From UBA1206 sp050953105 (GTDB taxonomy: Bacteria; Bacillota; Clostridia; Oscillospirales; CAG-382), in assembly GCA_050953105.1 (NCBI GenBank), contig JBMNMA010000004.1:310001-374000 (forward strand): a DNA stretch of 64,000 nucleotides, read 5' to 3'. A program made the translations under genes and the position numbers. Shown here one piece after another: positions 35,624-44,567 of the stretch. Below the pieces are notes generated by a model. That model was not told the origin of the DNA. It searched no databases and worked only from the letters and a program-made list of their open reading frames with translations. Position 1 is the first letter of the stretch. The number at the start of each line of letters is the position of its first letter.

Positions 35624-36603
35624 TTTACTGCCCTCCTTTTAGAACCAAAGGGAACGGGGGAAAACAGGCTGTCTATCTGCGGGGTAATGATGTTCATTAT
35701 AAGTATGGCGTAAGAAACCCCCTCGGGCATGGACACCGCTCCAGGCGTTCTGCCGTAGATGCGTATGCCCATTGTTATAATGCCGCAGCCGATACCGAAA
35801 ACCACTTTCCCCCAGTTGGTCATGGGCGAAGTGGAATAGTCGGTGGCCATATACACCGCCCCGAACATAAGCCCACCGGACATCACGGTATAAAGCACGT
35901 CTTCACCGCTTATCAACGCCAAAAGGGCGGCGCTGCCTGCAAAGGTGAGGGGTATTATGGGGTTTATAACCTTACGGACAAGCAAATAGACAAAGCCGAT
36001 CAGTATTGCAAGTATACTGGTTTCGCCTATACAGCCGCCCCGGTTGCCTAAAAACAAATCAAGGTAGCTATACACTCCGCTGCCGGCGGCAAGAGGGGTG
36101 GCCGAGGTCAATGCGTCGGTAGCCCCGGAGGTGGCGGAGGTTGTGGCAGCGGTGGTTACGTCGGCCATAAAGTTTGTCCCCGAGTAAACTAACATAGATG
36201 AAAAGGAAAGCATAATGATAATTCTTGCGGCGCTGGCTGGGTTGGCAAAGTTTTGTCCTAACCCGCCGAACATTTGCTTAATAACCACAATAGCCACAAC
36301 CGAGCCGAACATGGCGGCAAAAAAGTCGCAGCCGGGGGGTAAAATAAGCCCCAAAATCATACCCGTAACCGCCGCCGACAGGTCAAAGGCGGTTTGGGGC
36401 CGTTTCATTATTATACGGCACACATACTCGGTTATAACAGCGGTGGCGGTGGTTATTACAACCACAAGCAGCGCCCTGAAACCGAAGAATATGGTTCCCG
36501 CAATAAGGCAGGGAACAAGGGATATTAGCACGTCGGCCATTAACCGCCGTGTGGTGGTGTTGCCTCTTATATGGGGCGAGGAAGAAACAATCAAATTATT
36601 CAT
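35620..36603 (-). CDS. rnfD: Rnf complex subunit RnfD
   Basis: 327-residue membrane subunit, NQR2/RnfD family. The covalent-FMN motif appears as LTSATPL with Thr169 in the large loop after helix four. FANPASAARI and the closing helices are typical. Together with RnfG it passes electrons across the membrane side that drives ion pumping. It follows rnfC by 11 nt. Confidence 0.95.
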   Translation of the reverse strand: MNNLIVSSSPHIRGNTTTRRLMADVLISLVPCLIAGTIFFGFRALLVVVITTATAVITEYVCRIIMKRPQTAFDLSAAVTGMILGLILPPGCDFFAAMFGSVVAIVVIKQMFGGLGQNFANPASAARIIIMLSFSSMLVYSGTNFMADVTTAATTSATSGATDALTSATPLAAGSGVYSYLDLFLGNRGGCIGETSILAILIGFVYLLVRKVINPIIPLTFAGSAALLALISGEDVLYTVMSGGLMFGAVYMATDYSTSPMTNWGKVVFGIGCGIITMGIRIYGRTPGAVSMPEGVSYAILIMNIITPQIDSLFSPVPFGSKRRAVK

Positions 36604-36614
36604 ATAAAGCCCCC

Positions 36615-37949
36615 TTATTTATGCTTGGAATCACGGAGTATGGATTTGGCAATCCTCATCCGCTGTGTCATATATCTGTCCGCCGGACAGGCGACTGTGC
36701 AGCAGCCGCATTCAATACAGCTTGTTACCTTAAGCTTTTCAAGAGCCGCTATGTCCTTATGGTCGGCAGCCAGTGCTATATTTACCGGATGAAGCTTCAT
36801 CGGGCAGGCATAGACACATCTGGCGCAGCGTATGCAGGCCGACTCTTCGGGAACCTGTGCTTCCTTTTCGTTAAAGGCAAGAATGGCGTTGTTTTGCTTT
36901 ACTATGGGAGTAGAGGTGTCGGAAATCGAAATTCCCATCATAGGCCCGCCCATTATAACCTTTTTTGGGTTTTCCGCTTTGCAGAAATCCAAAACATCCT
37001 GTATGGGAGTTCCTATGGGAACAATAAGGTTCATGGGACTGCCCACCGCCGAGCCGTCAACGGTTATCCGCCTTGTAACAAGGGGAACACCCGTTTTAAT
37101 GTAGGATGCGATAAAGGACAAGGTGGTTACATTTATTACCACGCAGCCAACATCAAGGGGAAGCTTGCCTTCGGGGACAACCCGTTTGGTGGTGGCATAG
37201 ATAAGCATTTTTTCCGCCCCCTGGGGGTAGCGTGTTTTAAGCTTCATAACCTTAACCCTGTCGTCGGGGTCGTGTTCCTTGCTGTCGGCAATATTCGACA
37301 AAAGCTCTATTGCATCGGGTTTATTCTCCTCAATGCCTATTATCACCCGTTTAAACCCGAAAATGTCAAGAAAGGTATAAACACCCGACATAATGTTCCA
37401 GGAATTTTCAAGTATCTCCCGGTGGTCGGAGGTGATATAGGGTTCGCATTCTGCGGCGTTGATTATAAGCGTGTCAACCTTGTCTTTGTCAACGTTTATC
37501 TTAACATGGGTGGGAAAACCTGCGCCCCCAAGACCCACTGCGCCGGAATTTTTAACGGCGGCAATAAGGTCGTCCTTTGTTTTAACCTGGGGCGGGGTAA
37601 TATCCGGAAATATCTCCATAAGCCCGTCGGATTCAATAAAAACGGCGTCGCATTTTTCCCCTCCCGGCATTCTTATCTGGGTTATTTTTTTAACAACCCC
37701 AGAAACCGAGGAATGAATGGGGGATGCCACAAAGGATGTGGGTTCCGCAATTTTTTGCCCCACAAACACCCTGTCTCCCACATTAACGCAGGGGGTGCAG
37801 GGCTTGCCGATATGCTGTGACATGGGCAGTATAACCATTTTGGGGGCGGGCATAACCACCGACTGACTGGCAGCGGTGTTTTTGTTGTGCCTCACCTTAA
37901 CCCCGCCGAACAGCCGGTAGGGTTTTTTGGGAAACAGGGGTTTATTCAT
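36615..37949 (-). CDS. rnfC: Rnf complex subunit RnfC
   Basis: NADH-side peripheral subunit, 444 residues. The Rossmann-like NADH/FMN site has GLGGAGFPTHVK and AAECEPYI. Two [4Fe-4S] motifs, CIRCARCVYACP and CIECGCCTVACP, lie near the C-terminus. AAAGGAT lies 12 nt before ATG 37949. It opens the classical clostridial order C-D-G-E-A-B. Confidence 0.96.
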   Translation of the reverse strand: MNKPLFPKKPYRLFGGVKVRHNKNTAASQSVVMPAPKMVILPMSQHIGKPCTPCVNVGDRVFVGQKIAEPTSFVASPIHSSVSGVVKKITQIRMPGGEKCDAVFIESDGLMEIFPDITPPQVKTKDDLIAAVKNSGAVGLGGAGFPTHVKINVDKDKVDTLIINAAECEPYITSDHREILENSWNIMSGVYTFLDIFGFKRVIIGIEENKPDAIELLSNIADSKEHDPDDRVKVMKLKTRYPQGAEKMLIYATTKRVVPEGKLPLDVGCVVINVTTLSFIASYIKTGVPLVTRRITVDGSAVGSPMNLIVPIGTPIQDVLDFCKAENPKKVIMGGPMMGISISDTSTPIVKQNNAILAFNEKEAQVPEESACIRCARCVYACPMKLHPVNIALAADHKDIAALEKLKVTSCIECGCCTVACPADRYMTQRMRIAKSILRDSKHK

Positions 37950-37986
37950 AGATAATTATCCTTTCCATGCTTTTAGGGCATTTCGG

Positions 37987-38502
37987 TTAATTATTCAAAA
38001 AAGCTTTATCCGTAAGCAGCTTTTGAGTAAAATACAATGTTATTCCGGTCAGCGCTCCGCAGACTGCGCCAAAGCATAGCAGGATGGGCAAATAATAGAA
38101 TGCGGCCTTGCCTATAAGCAGGGAATACACCGCCACCTGGGCAATATTGTGCACCTCTGCCCCTATAAGTCCGGCACCAATGCAGCCGAACCTGCCTTTT
38201 TTGTCGCTGAAAATAAGTATAACCACCAAAGTGGAGGCAAGCCCGCCGGAAAGGGACAGTATAAAGGCGGTAAAACCTCTGGTTACAAGGACAAACAGAC
38301 TTTTTACAATGGCTATGGTGATTGCCGACCAAAACGAAACGTTCTTTGCTGCCACCATAACCGCCACGTTGGAAAAGCCTATCTTTACACCCGGCGGAAG
38401 CAGTGGGGAAAGGGGAATCATGCCTTCAAGAAAGGAGGCTCCTATTGCAAAGGCCGAAAGCAGGCCGCCTATGGCTATTTTAAATGTTTTCTTTTTTGCC
38501 AT
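37987..38502 (-). CDS. Gx transporter family membrane protein
   Basis: 171 residues, five or six membrane segments, with PLSPLLPPGVKIGFSNV near the N-terminus. It belongs to the family annotated as heptaprenyl diphosphate synthase component I / Gx transporter (PF07456-like), which resembles ECF S components. Such genes are often found with a NusG-domain-II protein and ApbE next to rnf genes. The substrate is unknown; a flavin or quinone precursor is speculation. It lies 4 nt after the NusG-II gene and 37 nt before rnfC. Confidence 0.85.
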   Translation of the reverse strand: MAKKKTFKIAIGGLLSAFAIGASFLEGMIPLSPLLPPGVKIGFSNVAVMVAAKNVSFWSAITIAIVKSLFVLVTRGFTAFILSLSGGLASTLVVILIFSDKKGRFGCIGAGLIGAEVHNIAQVAVYSLLIGKAAFYYLPILLCFGAVCGALTGITLYFTQKLLTDKAFLNN

Positions 38503-38506
38503 GGCT

Positions 38507-38884
38507 CTACCCCGTAATACCGTCGGGGGAATTTTTATCGCTGCCGGTTATCCTTATGGAAACCCTGGCGGGCACACAGGATGCTATGTCCCCTCTTTTG
38601 TCAAGCATTCCGAACCGAATACACAGCTTGTCCGGACAGGAGGATTTCGTAAAGCCGATTTTCCCCGGAGCGACGGTTATTTCGACTTCAATGTCCCCTT
38701 CCACAATAAAGGTGTATTCTTCATCCACCTTTGCAAGGTCTATTGTTTTTACCTCTTTGCCGTTGTATTCGACTATTGCTATTGTTCCCTCGCCGCTGCG
38801 AAGTATAAACAGAGCAATAATGCCGATAATCAGAATGGCTGCGGCTATATAAATGTCGGTTTTTTTAAGTAATTTTTCTTTCAT
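38507..38884 (-). CDS. NusG domain II-containing membrane-anchored protein
   Basis: 125 residues: an N-terminal membrane helix (13-30) and a small exported beta domain of the NusG-II type. The Cys pattern SSCPDKLCIRFG ... ASCVP is characteristic. The function is not established; genomic partners are ApbE, Gx and Rnf genes, suggesting redox or flavin maturation at the membrane. ATGA overlap with apbE. Confidence 0.87.
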   Translation of the reverse strand: MKEKLLKKTDIYIAAAILIIGIIALFILRSGEGTIAIVEYNGKEVKTIDLAKVDEEYTFIVEGDIEVEITVAPGKIGFTKSSCPDKLCIRFGMLDKRGDIASCVPARVSIRITGSDKNSPDGITG

Positions 38885-39879
38885 GAATCAAGTACGGTAT
38901 AGTCAAAGGAGGACTTATATATTTTTTCAAGACCTTTTGTAATAAACACCTGCTTGTCGGTGGTGATAAAAATTACCTCCGCATTATAGGCTTTGGCAAG
39001 GGAAAGGGCTTTTTCGATACCTATACAGAAAAAAGCCGAAGCGAGCATGTCCGAAAGCCCGCCGTCGCCGCAAACCACCGTTACCGATATTAGGTTGTTG
39101 AAAACAGGATACCCGGTGTCCGGGTCAAGGAGATGGTGATAGGTTGTCCCGTCTTTGGTAAACTTTTTTTCATAGCTGCCGGAGGTGGAAATAAATGCGT
39201 CGGTTATTTCAAGTGTGGCTATCAGTGAAGAGGTGTCAAAGGGGTTTCTTATGCCTATTAAAAAGTTTTCCCCGTTTTTGGTGCCGAACACCCCTACGCT
39301 GCCGCCTACCGCAACAACGCCTCCGGTAATGCCGGCTTTTTTGTAAATGTCAATTGCAACCTCGCTGGCTTCGCCTTTTCCTGCCGCCGAAAGGTCGATT
39401 TCTATATTTCCCGTAAGGGTTACTTTATCATTTTCGATTTTTATATTTTCATACCCGGTATTTAATAGGGTGTTTTTAATGTCCTCATCAAAGGGCAGGG
39501 AGGGGGTGTCGGTGTCAAAACCCCATAGCTTTATAAGCTTGAGTACGGTAATGTCGTATTTTCCCTCGGTTTCATCCGACAACAGCACCGACTGTTTCAA
39601 CATCTCAAGCACTTTTCCCGACAAAGTAAGGCTTCTTTCGCTATTTAACTGTGCTACGGGGCTGTTCGGATTGCGGTATGATATGGCGTTGTCAAGCTCG
39701 GCTATGGCGTTTGCGGCGTCGTCAAGCACCTGTTTGCTGCCGCCGTAAATAGTCTGAATAACCGGTGAACCCATGGCAAAGGAGGTTTGTGTAAGTCCCT
39801 GCCCGGAATTTTGCAAAAAACAACCACTAAGGGATGACGCAAGTATTATTATAATTAAAGCAAAAGCCGTCTTTTTCAT
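38881..39879 (-). CDS. apbE: FAD:protein FMN transferase (lipoprotein)
   Basis: 332 residues. A lipoprotein signal with lipobox LSGC (Cys20) places it outside the membrane. ApbE hallmarks: QTSFAMGSP, IDLSAAGKGEAS (usually DLGAIAKG), ISTSGSYEK and HHLLDPDTGYPV. It transfers FMN from FAD to Thr in RnfG and RnfD, both encoded downstream in the same unit. AAGGAT precedes ATG 39879, with a strong promoter 29 nt further up. Confidence 0.95.
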   Translation of the reverse strand: MKKTAFALIIIILASSLSGCFLQNSGQGLTQTSFAMGSPVIQTIYGGSKQVLDDAANAIAELDNAISYRNPNSPVAQLNSERSLTLSGKVLEMLKQSVLLSDETEGKYDITVLKLIKLWGFDTDTPSLPFDEDIKNTLLNTGYENIKIENDKVTLTGNIEIDLSAAGKGEASEVAIDIYKKAGITGGVVAVGGSVGVFGTKNGENFLIGIRNPFDTSSLIATLEITDAFISTSGSYEKKFTKDGTTYHHLLDPDTGYPVFNNLISVTVVCGDGGLSDMLASAFFCIGIEKALSLAKAYNAEVIFITTDKQVFITKGLEKIYKSSFDYTVLDS

Positions 39880-39907
39880 TTATTATCCTTCCAAATCAAT
39901 TAGTTTT

Positions 39908-39936
39908 ATTGTATCACACAAGACTGATAATTTCAA
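39908..39936 (-). promoter_or_regulatory. promoter of the apbE-rnf unit
   Basis: Minus strand TTGAAA (39936-39931), 17-nt spacer, TACAAT (39913-39908) with TG at the extended -10 position. No other promoter this good is seen before the GT-C gene, so one transcript of about 8.7 kb is likely. Confidence 0.78.
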
Positions 39937-39977
39937 TATAAATCAGATTATATTTTACCCTTTTTTGGCTTATGGAC

Positions 39978-40006
39978 TTGATTTTGATTTGGCCATAAAC
40001 TATAAT
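39978..40006 (+). promoter_or_regulatory. promoter upstream of the small membrane protein and recD2
   Basis: TTGATT (39978-39983), 17-nt spacer, TATAAT (40001-40006). GAGGTG and the ATG at 40018 follow at once, so the predicted transcript begins only about 5 nt before the start codon. Confidence 0.65.
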
Positions 40007-40017
40007 GAGGTGATAAA

Positions 40018-40299
40018 ATGGAAACTTGGTTTGAGGTTTTCATAACGGTTTTTGCAACATACGGTCTTTTTTCGGCTTTAATCGACATATTGCTTTATTT
40101 TTTTGACCGTAAAAAGGGAAAGCTTTATATTTATCTCACCCCCGACCGGGTAAACAGGGGGGAGTGGGACGTTGCCGTATTCTCGCCGGAAGAGGATAAA
40201 ATAATGGAACTGTTGCGGGAAAAATACGGAAAAATATATATTCGCTACGGGGATGGCCAGTGGACAGAGAATACGGAGAATTCATCGAAGGAACAGTAG
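40018..40299 (+). CDS. small membrane protein upstream of recD2
   Basis: 93 residues, not recognised. One hydrophobic segment (about 6-30) precedes a charged region, a KLYIYLTPDRVN strand and a helix (EEDKIMELLREKYGK). GAGGTG lies 6 nt before ATG 40018. The last 40 nt overlap recD2 in another frame, suggesting coupled translation. It could be a real small protein or a short translated leader for recD2. Confidence 0.65.
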   Translation: METWFEVFITVFATYGLFSALIDILLYFFDRKKGKLYIYLTPDRVNRGEWDVAVFSPEEDKIMELLREKYGKIYIRYGDGQWTENTENSSKEQ

Positions 40300-42464
40300 A
40301 AGAAATAATATATTCCAATCCCGTAAACGGCTATACCGTCTGCGCGGTAAGCCATGCCGGAAATCAGGTAACCGTGGTGGGTGTTATGCCCTTTCTTATG
40401 GAAGGGGAAAAGATAAAGGCAAGGGGTGGCTGGCAGAACCATCCCACCTTCGGCAGACAGTTTAAGGTAGAGGTGTTTGAAAAAGAGCTGCCGGAGGACG
40501 TTGATGCCGTTTACCGCTATCTGGCATCGGGGGCGATAAAGGGGGTAGGCCCGGTAACCGCAAGGCGGATAATCGACCGCTTTGGGGAAGAAACCCTTTC
40601 GGTTTTAGAAAACCACCCCGAATGGCTTTCAGAAATAAAGGGAATATCCCCTTCCCGGGCAAGGGAGATAGGCGATTCCTTTGCCCTTCAGTTCGGGGCA
40701 AGGGAGGTTATGATTTTTTTAAACTCATTTTTCGGTCCCTCCCTTTCGGTTAAAATTTATAAAAAATACCGTTCCGCCGCTAAAGACATAATAAAAACCA
40801 ACCCCTACCGGCTGTGCTACGAAATTTCGGGCATCGGTTTTTCCAAGGCCGACCAGGTGGCAAAAAGCCTTGGGTTCCCCTACGATTCACCGGAACGGGT
40901 TGAAGCCGGCCTTTTGCATGTGCTTATGGATATAGCATACCAAAACGGTCACTGCTACCTGCCGGCGGATATTATTATAGCCGAAAGCAAAAAGCTGCTT
41001 GAGGCAGGCGAGGAACTGATATTAAAAGTCCTTGACGACTGCGTCAGACGCCGGGAGATAATAAAGGCGGAATTTGACGGTATAAGCGGATATGCACTGG
41101 CTAACATTTATTTTGCCGAAAACTATATCTCTGCAAAGCTGAAACTGCTTGGGGAAAACACCCTCCCTTTCCCGGTGGAGGGAATAGAAAGCCAGATTGC
41201 CCTGTCCCAGGAAAAGCAGGGTATAATATACGACCAAAAACAGATAACTGCCATAAAAAATGCCGTTACATGCGGACTTAGCGTGGTTACCGGCGGCCCA
41301 GGCACCGGTAAAACCACGGTTATTAAGGCAATTATTGATATTTTCGAATCACTGGGGATAAAATACATGCTTGCCGCCCCCACCGGCAGAGCCGCCAAGC
41401 GGATGTCCGAGGCCTCCGGCCGGGACGCAAAAACCATCCACCGGCTGCTGGAGGTGGTTTATTCCGAGGAAGACAAGCCCGTTTTCTCCCGCAACGAGGA
41501 CAACCCCCTCCCCGCCAAGGCATATATAATCGACGAAACCTCCATGGTGGACGTTTTCCTTATGGAAGCCTTCCTAAGGGCGGTCAACCCGGGCAGCATG
41601 GTTGTGTTTATAGGCGACGCCGACCAGCTACCCCCGGTAGGCCCCGGGGACACCCTTAACGATATTATTTCCTCCGGCATATTTAAGGTTACCCGCCTTG
41701 ATCATATTTTCCGTCAGGCCGAAAAATCCCTTATCATAGTAAACGCCCACCGGATAAACAACGGCGAGGAACCCTATTTAAAGAAAAAAGACGGGGACTT
41801 TTTCTTTATTGAAAAGCAAAATCCCAATGACCTTCAAGACCTTGTGGCGTCATTATGCCGGGACAGGCTGCCGGCGGCCTATGGCTTTAACCGCCTTGAC
41901 GATATTCAGGTAATAACTCCCACCCGCCGGGGAGAATGCGGCACAAGGGAGTTAAATAAAATTCTCCAGGAATCCCTCAACCCCCCTTCAAGGTTTAAAA
42001 AAGAAAAAAAGACAGGGGACACCGTTTTTCGCGAAGGGGACAAGGTTATGCAGGTAAGAAACAATTACGACCTTGTCTGGATAAAGGACGGCGAGGAGGG
42101 AGCCGGCGTTTTCAACGGGGATATAGGCTATATCGTGAGTATCGACAACAAGGCAGGCACCATGACCATAGACTTTGACGGCCGGCTTTGCGAATACGAT
42201 ATGACCATCACCGACGACCTTGAGCTGGCCTATGCCATCACCGTTCACAAAGCCCAGGGGAGCGAATACAATGCGGTTATTGTCCCGTTGCTTAAATGCC
42301 CCTACCCCCTTATGACACGAAACCTGCTTTATACTGCGGTAACCCGGGCAAAGGCCATACTTGTGGCCGTGGGGGATGTGTCGGTTATAAACCGCATGGT
42401 TAAAAACGACAAGAAGGACAAGCGTTTTACCCTTCTACCCTACCTGCTAAAAAATGTAAATTAA
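40260..42464 (+). CDS. recD2: RecD2-type 5'-3' DNA helicase
   Basis: SF1B helicase found in bacteria without RecBCD, linked to DNA repair and fork maintenance. 734 residues from GTG 40260. An N-terminal OB-like region with helix-hairpin-helix repeats (GVGPVTARRI, GISPSRAREI) covers about 90-200. Walker A GGPGTGKT is at 345-352, DETSMVD follows, and the C-terminal AYAITVHKAQGSE motif is present. The glycosidase genes begin 20 nt downstream on the same strand with no terminator between. Confidence 0.94.
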   Translation: MDREYGEFIEGTVEEIIYSNPVNGYTVCAVSHAGNQVTVVGVMPFLMEGEKIKARGGWQNHPTFGRQFKVEVFEKELPEDVDAVYRYLASGAIKGVGPVTARRIIDRFGEETLSVLENHPEWLSEIKGISPSRAREIGDSFALQFGAREVMIFLNSFFGPSLSVKIYKKYRSAAKDIIKTNPYRLCYEISGIGFSKADQVAKSLGFPYDSPERVEAGLLHVLMDIAYQNGHCYLPADIIIAESKKLLEAGEELILKVLDDCVRRREIIKAEFDGISGYALANIYFAENYISAKLKLLGENTLPFPVEGIESQIALSQEKQGIIYDQKQITAIKNAVTCGLSVVTGGPGTGKTTVIKAIIDIFESLGIKYMLAAPTGRAAKRMSEASGRDAKTIHRLLEVVYSEEDKPVFSRNEDNPLPAKAYIIDETSMVDVFLMEAFLRAVNPGSMVVFIGDADQLPPVGPGDTLNDIISSGIFKVTRLDHIFRQAEKSLIIVNAHRINNGEEPYLKKKDGDFFFIEKQNPNDLQDLVASLCRDRLPAAYGFNRLDDIQVITPTRRGECGTRELNKILQESLNPPSRFKKEKKTGDTVFREGDKVMQVRNNYDLVWIKDGEEGAGVFNGDIGYIVSIDNKAGTMTIDFDGRLCEYDMTITDDLELAYAITVHKAQGSEYNAVIVPLLKCPYPLMTRNLLYTAVTRAKAILVAVGDVSVINRMVKNDKKDKRFTLLPYLLKNVN

Positions 42465-42484
42465 ATACACGGAAGGATAAGAAT

Positions 42485-44566
42485 ATGAAAGGCAAAACAT
42501 ACCGGTTTTCCGGCGGAAATCTTGTTTACGGCATAACCGTAAGCCAGGACAATACCAAGGCCGCCGCCACAAGCTTAAAGGACACAAAGACAGGCAAAAC
42601 ATTGTTTGCGGGGGAAAGGGATATTTTCTTCCTTGTCTGCCGCAACCTTGACACCAAGGAAGAAATTATAGTTACCTCCCAATCCGGCTGGGGTAATATA
42701 TCCGTTTCCGGCAGCAGTGATGCCGGCAGCGTTATGTTTTCACAAAACCCCCTTATCCCCGGCGTAACGATGGCGGTAAATTTCACCGGCGGCGACTTTT
42801 TATCGGCTGATACCCGGATAATAAATAACAACGAAAAGCTTTCATTATACAAATGCTCCCACCCCGGACTTTATTTTAATGTAAACAATGACACCTTCTT
42901 TTTCTATCCCTACGGTTCGGGCGAAATTAAAAACTCCGCCGCAGTGGGTGACTGGCATCACGAATGGTCATACCCCTCCTACGGGGCGTCAATGCAATAC
43001 CTTTGCTTCTGGAACAAAAAAACCGGCAGGGGCGTTTATTATGGCTGCCACGACCCGTATCCCGCTTCGAAAAAGATATGCACCCACCACGCCAAGGATG
43101 ATGACGTGTTTTCCCTTGGCGCATGGCAGCTTTTGTCCGACATTACCACAGGATGCAACTCCCAGAGCCTTTGCGGCTCGATTAAGCTTAAGGCTTATGA
43201 CGGGGACTGGTATGATGCCGCCCTGCTTTACCGTGACTTTGTGGAAAGCCAAGCCCACTACTGCCCCGACTACGGCGATTACGGTAAATCCGACACTCCC
43301 GAATGGTTTAAAAATATAGACTGCTGGTTCAACCACCGGGTTACCGACGACAAGCCCTTTGCCGAGCGGATTATAGCAAATTCCAGCCAATTCAGAAACA
43401 AGCCGGCAATCCATTTGTATTACTGGCACCAGATACCCTACGATAACGACTACCCCCACTATTTCCCCATGAAACCCCATGTCAAGGAGGAGCTTGACAA
43501 GCTTCACGCCGCAGGCATAAGGGTTATGCCCTACATAAACGGCAGGCTTTGGGACACAAGGGACAAGGGTGCGGAAGACTACCAGTTTACGTCTGTTGCA
43601 AAGCCCTGGGCCACCAAGGATATAAACGGGGAAGTAATAACCGAAACCTACGCTTCCAAAGAATCGGACGGTTCTCCGGTTAAGCTTGCGGTTATGTGTC
43701 CGGCCACCACATTGTGGCAGGACAAGGTTGCGTCAATTGTAGGCAAACTCTTTGAAATAGGCTTTGACGGGGTTTATGTAGATCAGATAGCCGCCGCAGA
43801 GGCAAAGCCCTGCACCGACAAAGGCCACAAGCATCCCGCCGGCGGCGGCGAATGGTGGTGCAGAGCATACAATACCATGCTTGAACGGATTGTCAGAAAC
43901 AAGCCTGCCGACAGAATGCTTACCACCGAATGCACCGCCGACCCCTTTATGAAACACCTTGACGCCTATCTGACCTGGATATGGATAAGAAATGACCAGG
44001 TTCCCGCCTTTATCGCCGTTTTCTCTGACAAAATATTAACCTACGGCACCGACTACCGGGGACTTGGCAACATGGATTTCCGCCTTGACGGCCACCTGGA
44101 CGAGGGGGGCGTTAGAGTTTTTGCCGCCCAGTCATTCTTATACGGCATTCAGATGGGCTGGATAACCACCCAGCTTTTCGAAAACATGCCCCACAGAGAT
44201 TTCTTTGTCCGGCTGGTTAACGAGAGGGAAACCTTCCGCAAATACTTTATAGGCGGCAGGGTGCTTAGACCGCCCGTAATCACCGACGACGGCGGTAAAA
44301 TAGTTTTAACCAAGTGCCGTGAAGCCATAGACGGAATTGTGGAATCGGCTTGTGTTAACGGTATGCTGTGGGAGGAAAAGAAAACCGGCAAAAAGGCCCT
44401 TCTCCTTGTAAATTCCGGGGACAAAAAGGTTAAAGCCAAAGTTAAAACCATACTTCCTGATGGTGAATATACCCTAAATGGGGATGTTAAGAAAACCGTT
44501 CAGATTAAAAACGGCTCCTTTACCCTGACCATGCCCCCGCTGTCATTATGCTATATTGAGGACTAA
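42485..44566 (+). CDS. putative glycoside hydrolase, DUF6259-like
   Basis: 693 residues, no signal peptide, so cytoplasmic. An N-terminal beta domain (1-260), a TIM barrel (about 270-590) and a C-terminal beta domain. The barrel has FDGVYVDQIA with Asp433 and MLTTECTADPF with Glu482, placed like a nucleophile and acid/base in GH101/GH13-related barrels. I assign it to the DUF6259 group from its overall look; substrate is unknown. The adjacent lacZ and the GH27 gene at 63.5 kb hint at galactosides. GGAAGGAT precedes ATG 42485. Confidence 0.75.
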   Translation: MKGKTYRFSGGNLVYGITVSQDNTKAAATSLKDTKTGKTLFAGERDIFFLVCRNLDTKEEIIVTSQSGWGNISVSGSSDAGSVMFSQNPLIPGVTMAVNFTGGDFLSADTRIINNNEKLSLYKCSHPGLYFNVNNDTFFFYPYGSGEIKNSAAVGDWHHEWSYPSYGASMQYLCFWNKKTGRGVYYGCHDPYPASKKICTHHAKDDDVFSLGAWQLLSDITTGCNSQSLCGSIKLKAYDGDWYDAALLYRDFVESQAHYCPDYGDYGKSDTPEWFKNIDCWFNHRVTDDKPFAERIIANSSQFRNKPAIHLYYWHQIPYDNDYPHYFPMKPHVKEELDKLHAAGIRVMPYINGRLWDTRDKGAEDYQFTSVAKPWATKDINGEVITETYASKESDGSPVKLAVMCPATTLWQDKVASIVGKLFEIGFDGVYVDQIAAAEAKPCTDKGHKHPAGGGEWWCRAYNTMLERIVRNKPADRMLTTECTADPFMKHLDAYLTWIWIRNDQVPAFIAVFSDKILTYGTDYRGLGNMDFRLDGHLDEGGVRVFAAQSFLYGIQMGWITTQLFENMPHRDFFVRLVNERETFRKYFIGGRVLRPPVITDDGGKIVLTKCREAIDGIVESACVNGMLWEEKKTGKKALLLVNSGDKKVKAKVKTILPDGEYTLNGDVKKTVQIKNGSFTLTMPPLSLCYIED

Positions 44567-44567
44567 A

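Noticed and set aside
36549..37820. 423-codon open frame opposite rnfC
   Set aside because: Antisense shadow; the rnfC frame has all family motifs and operon context.
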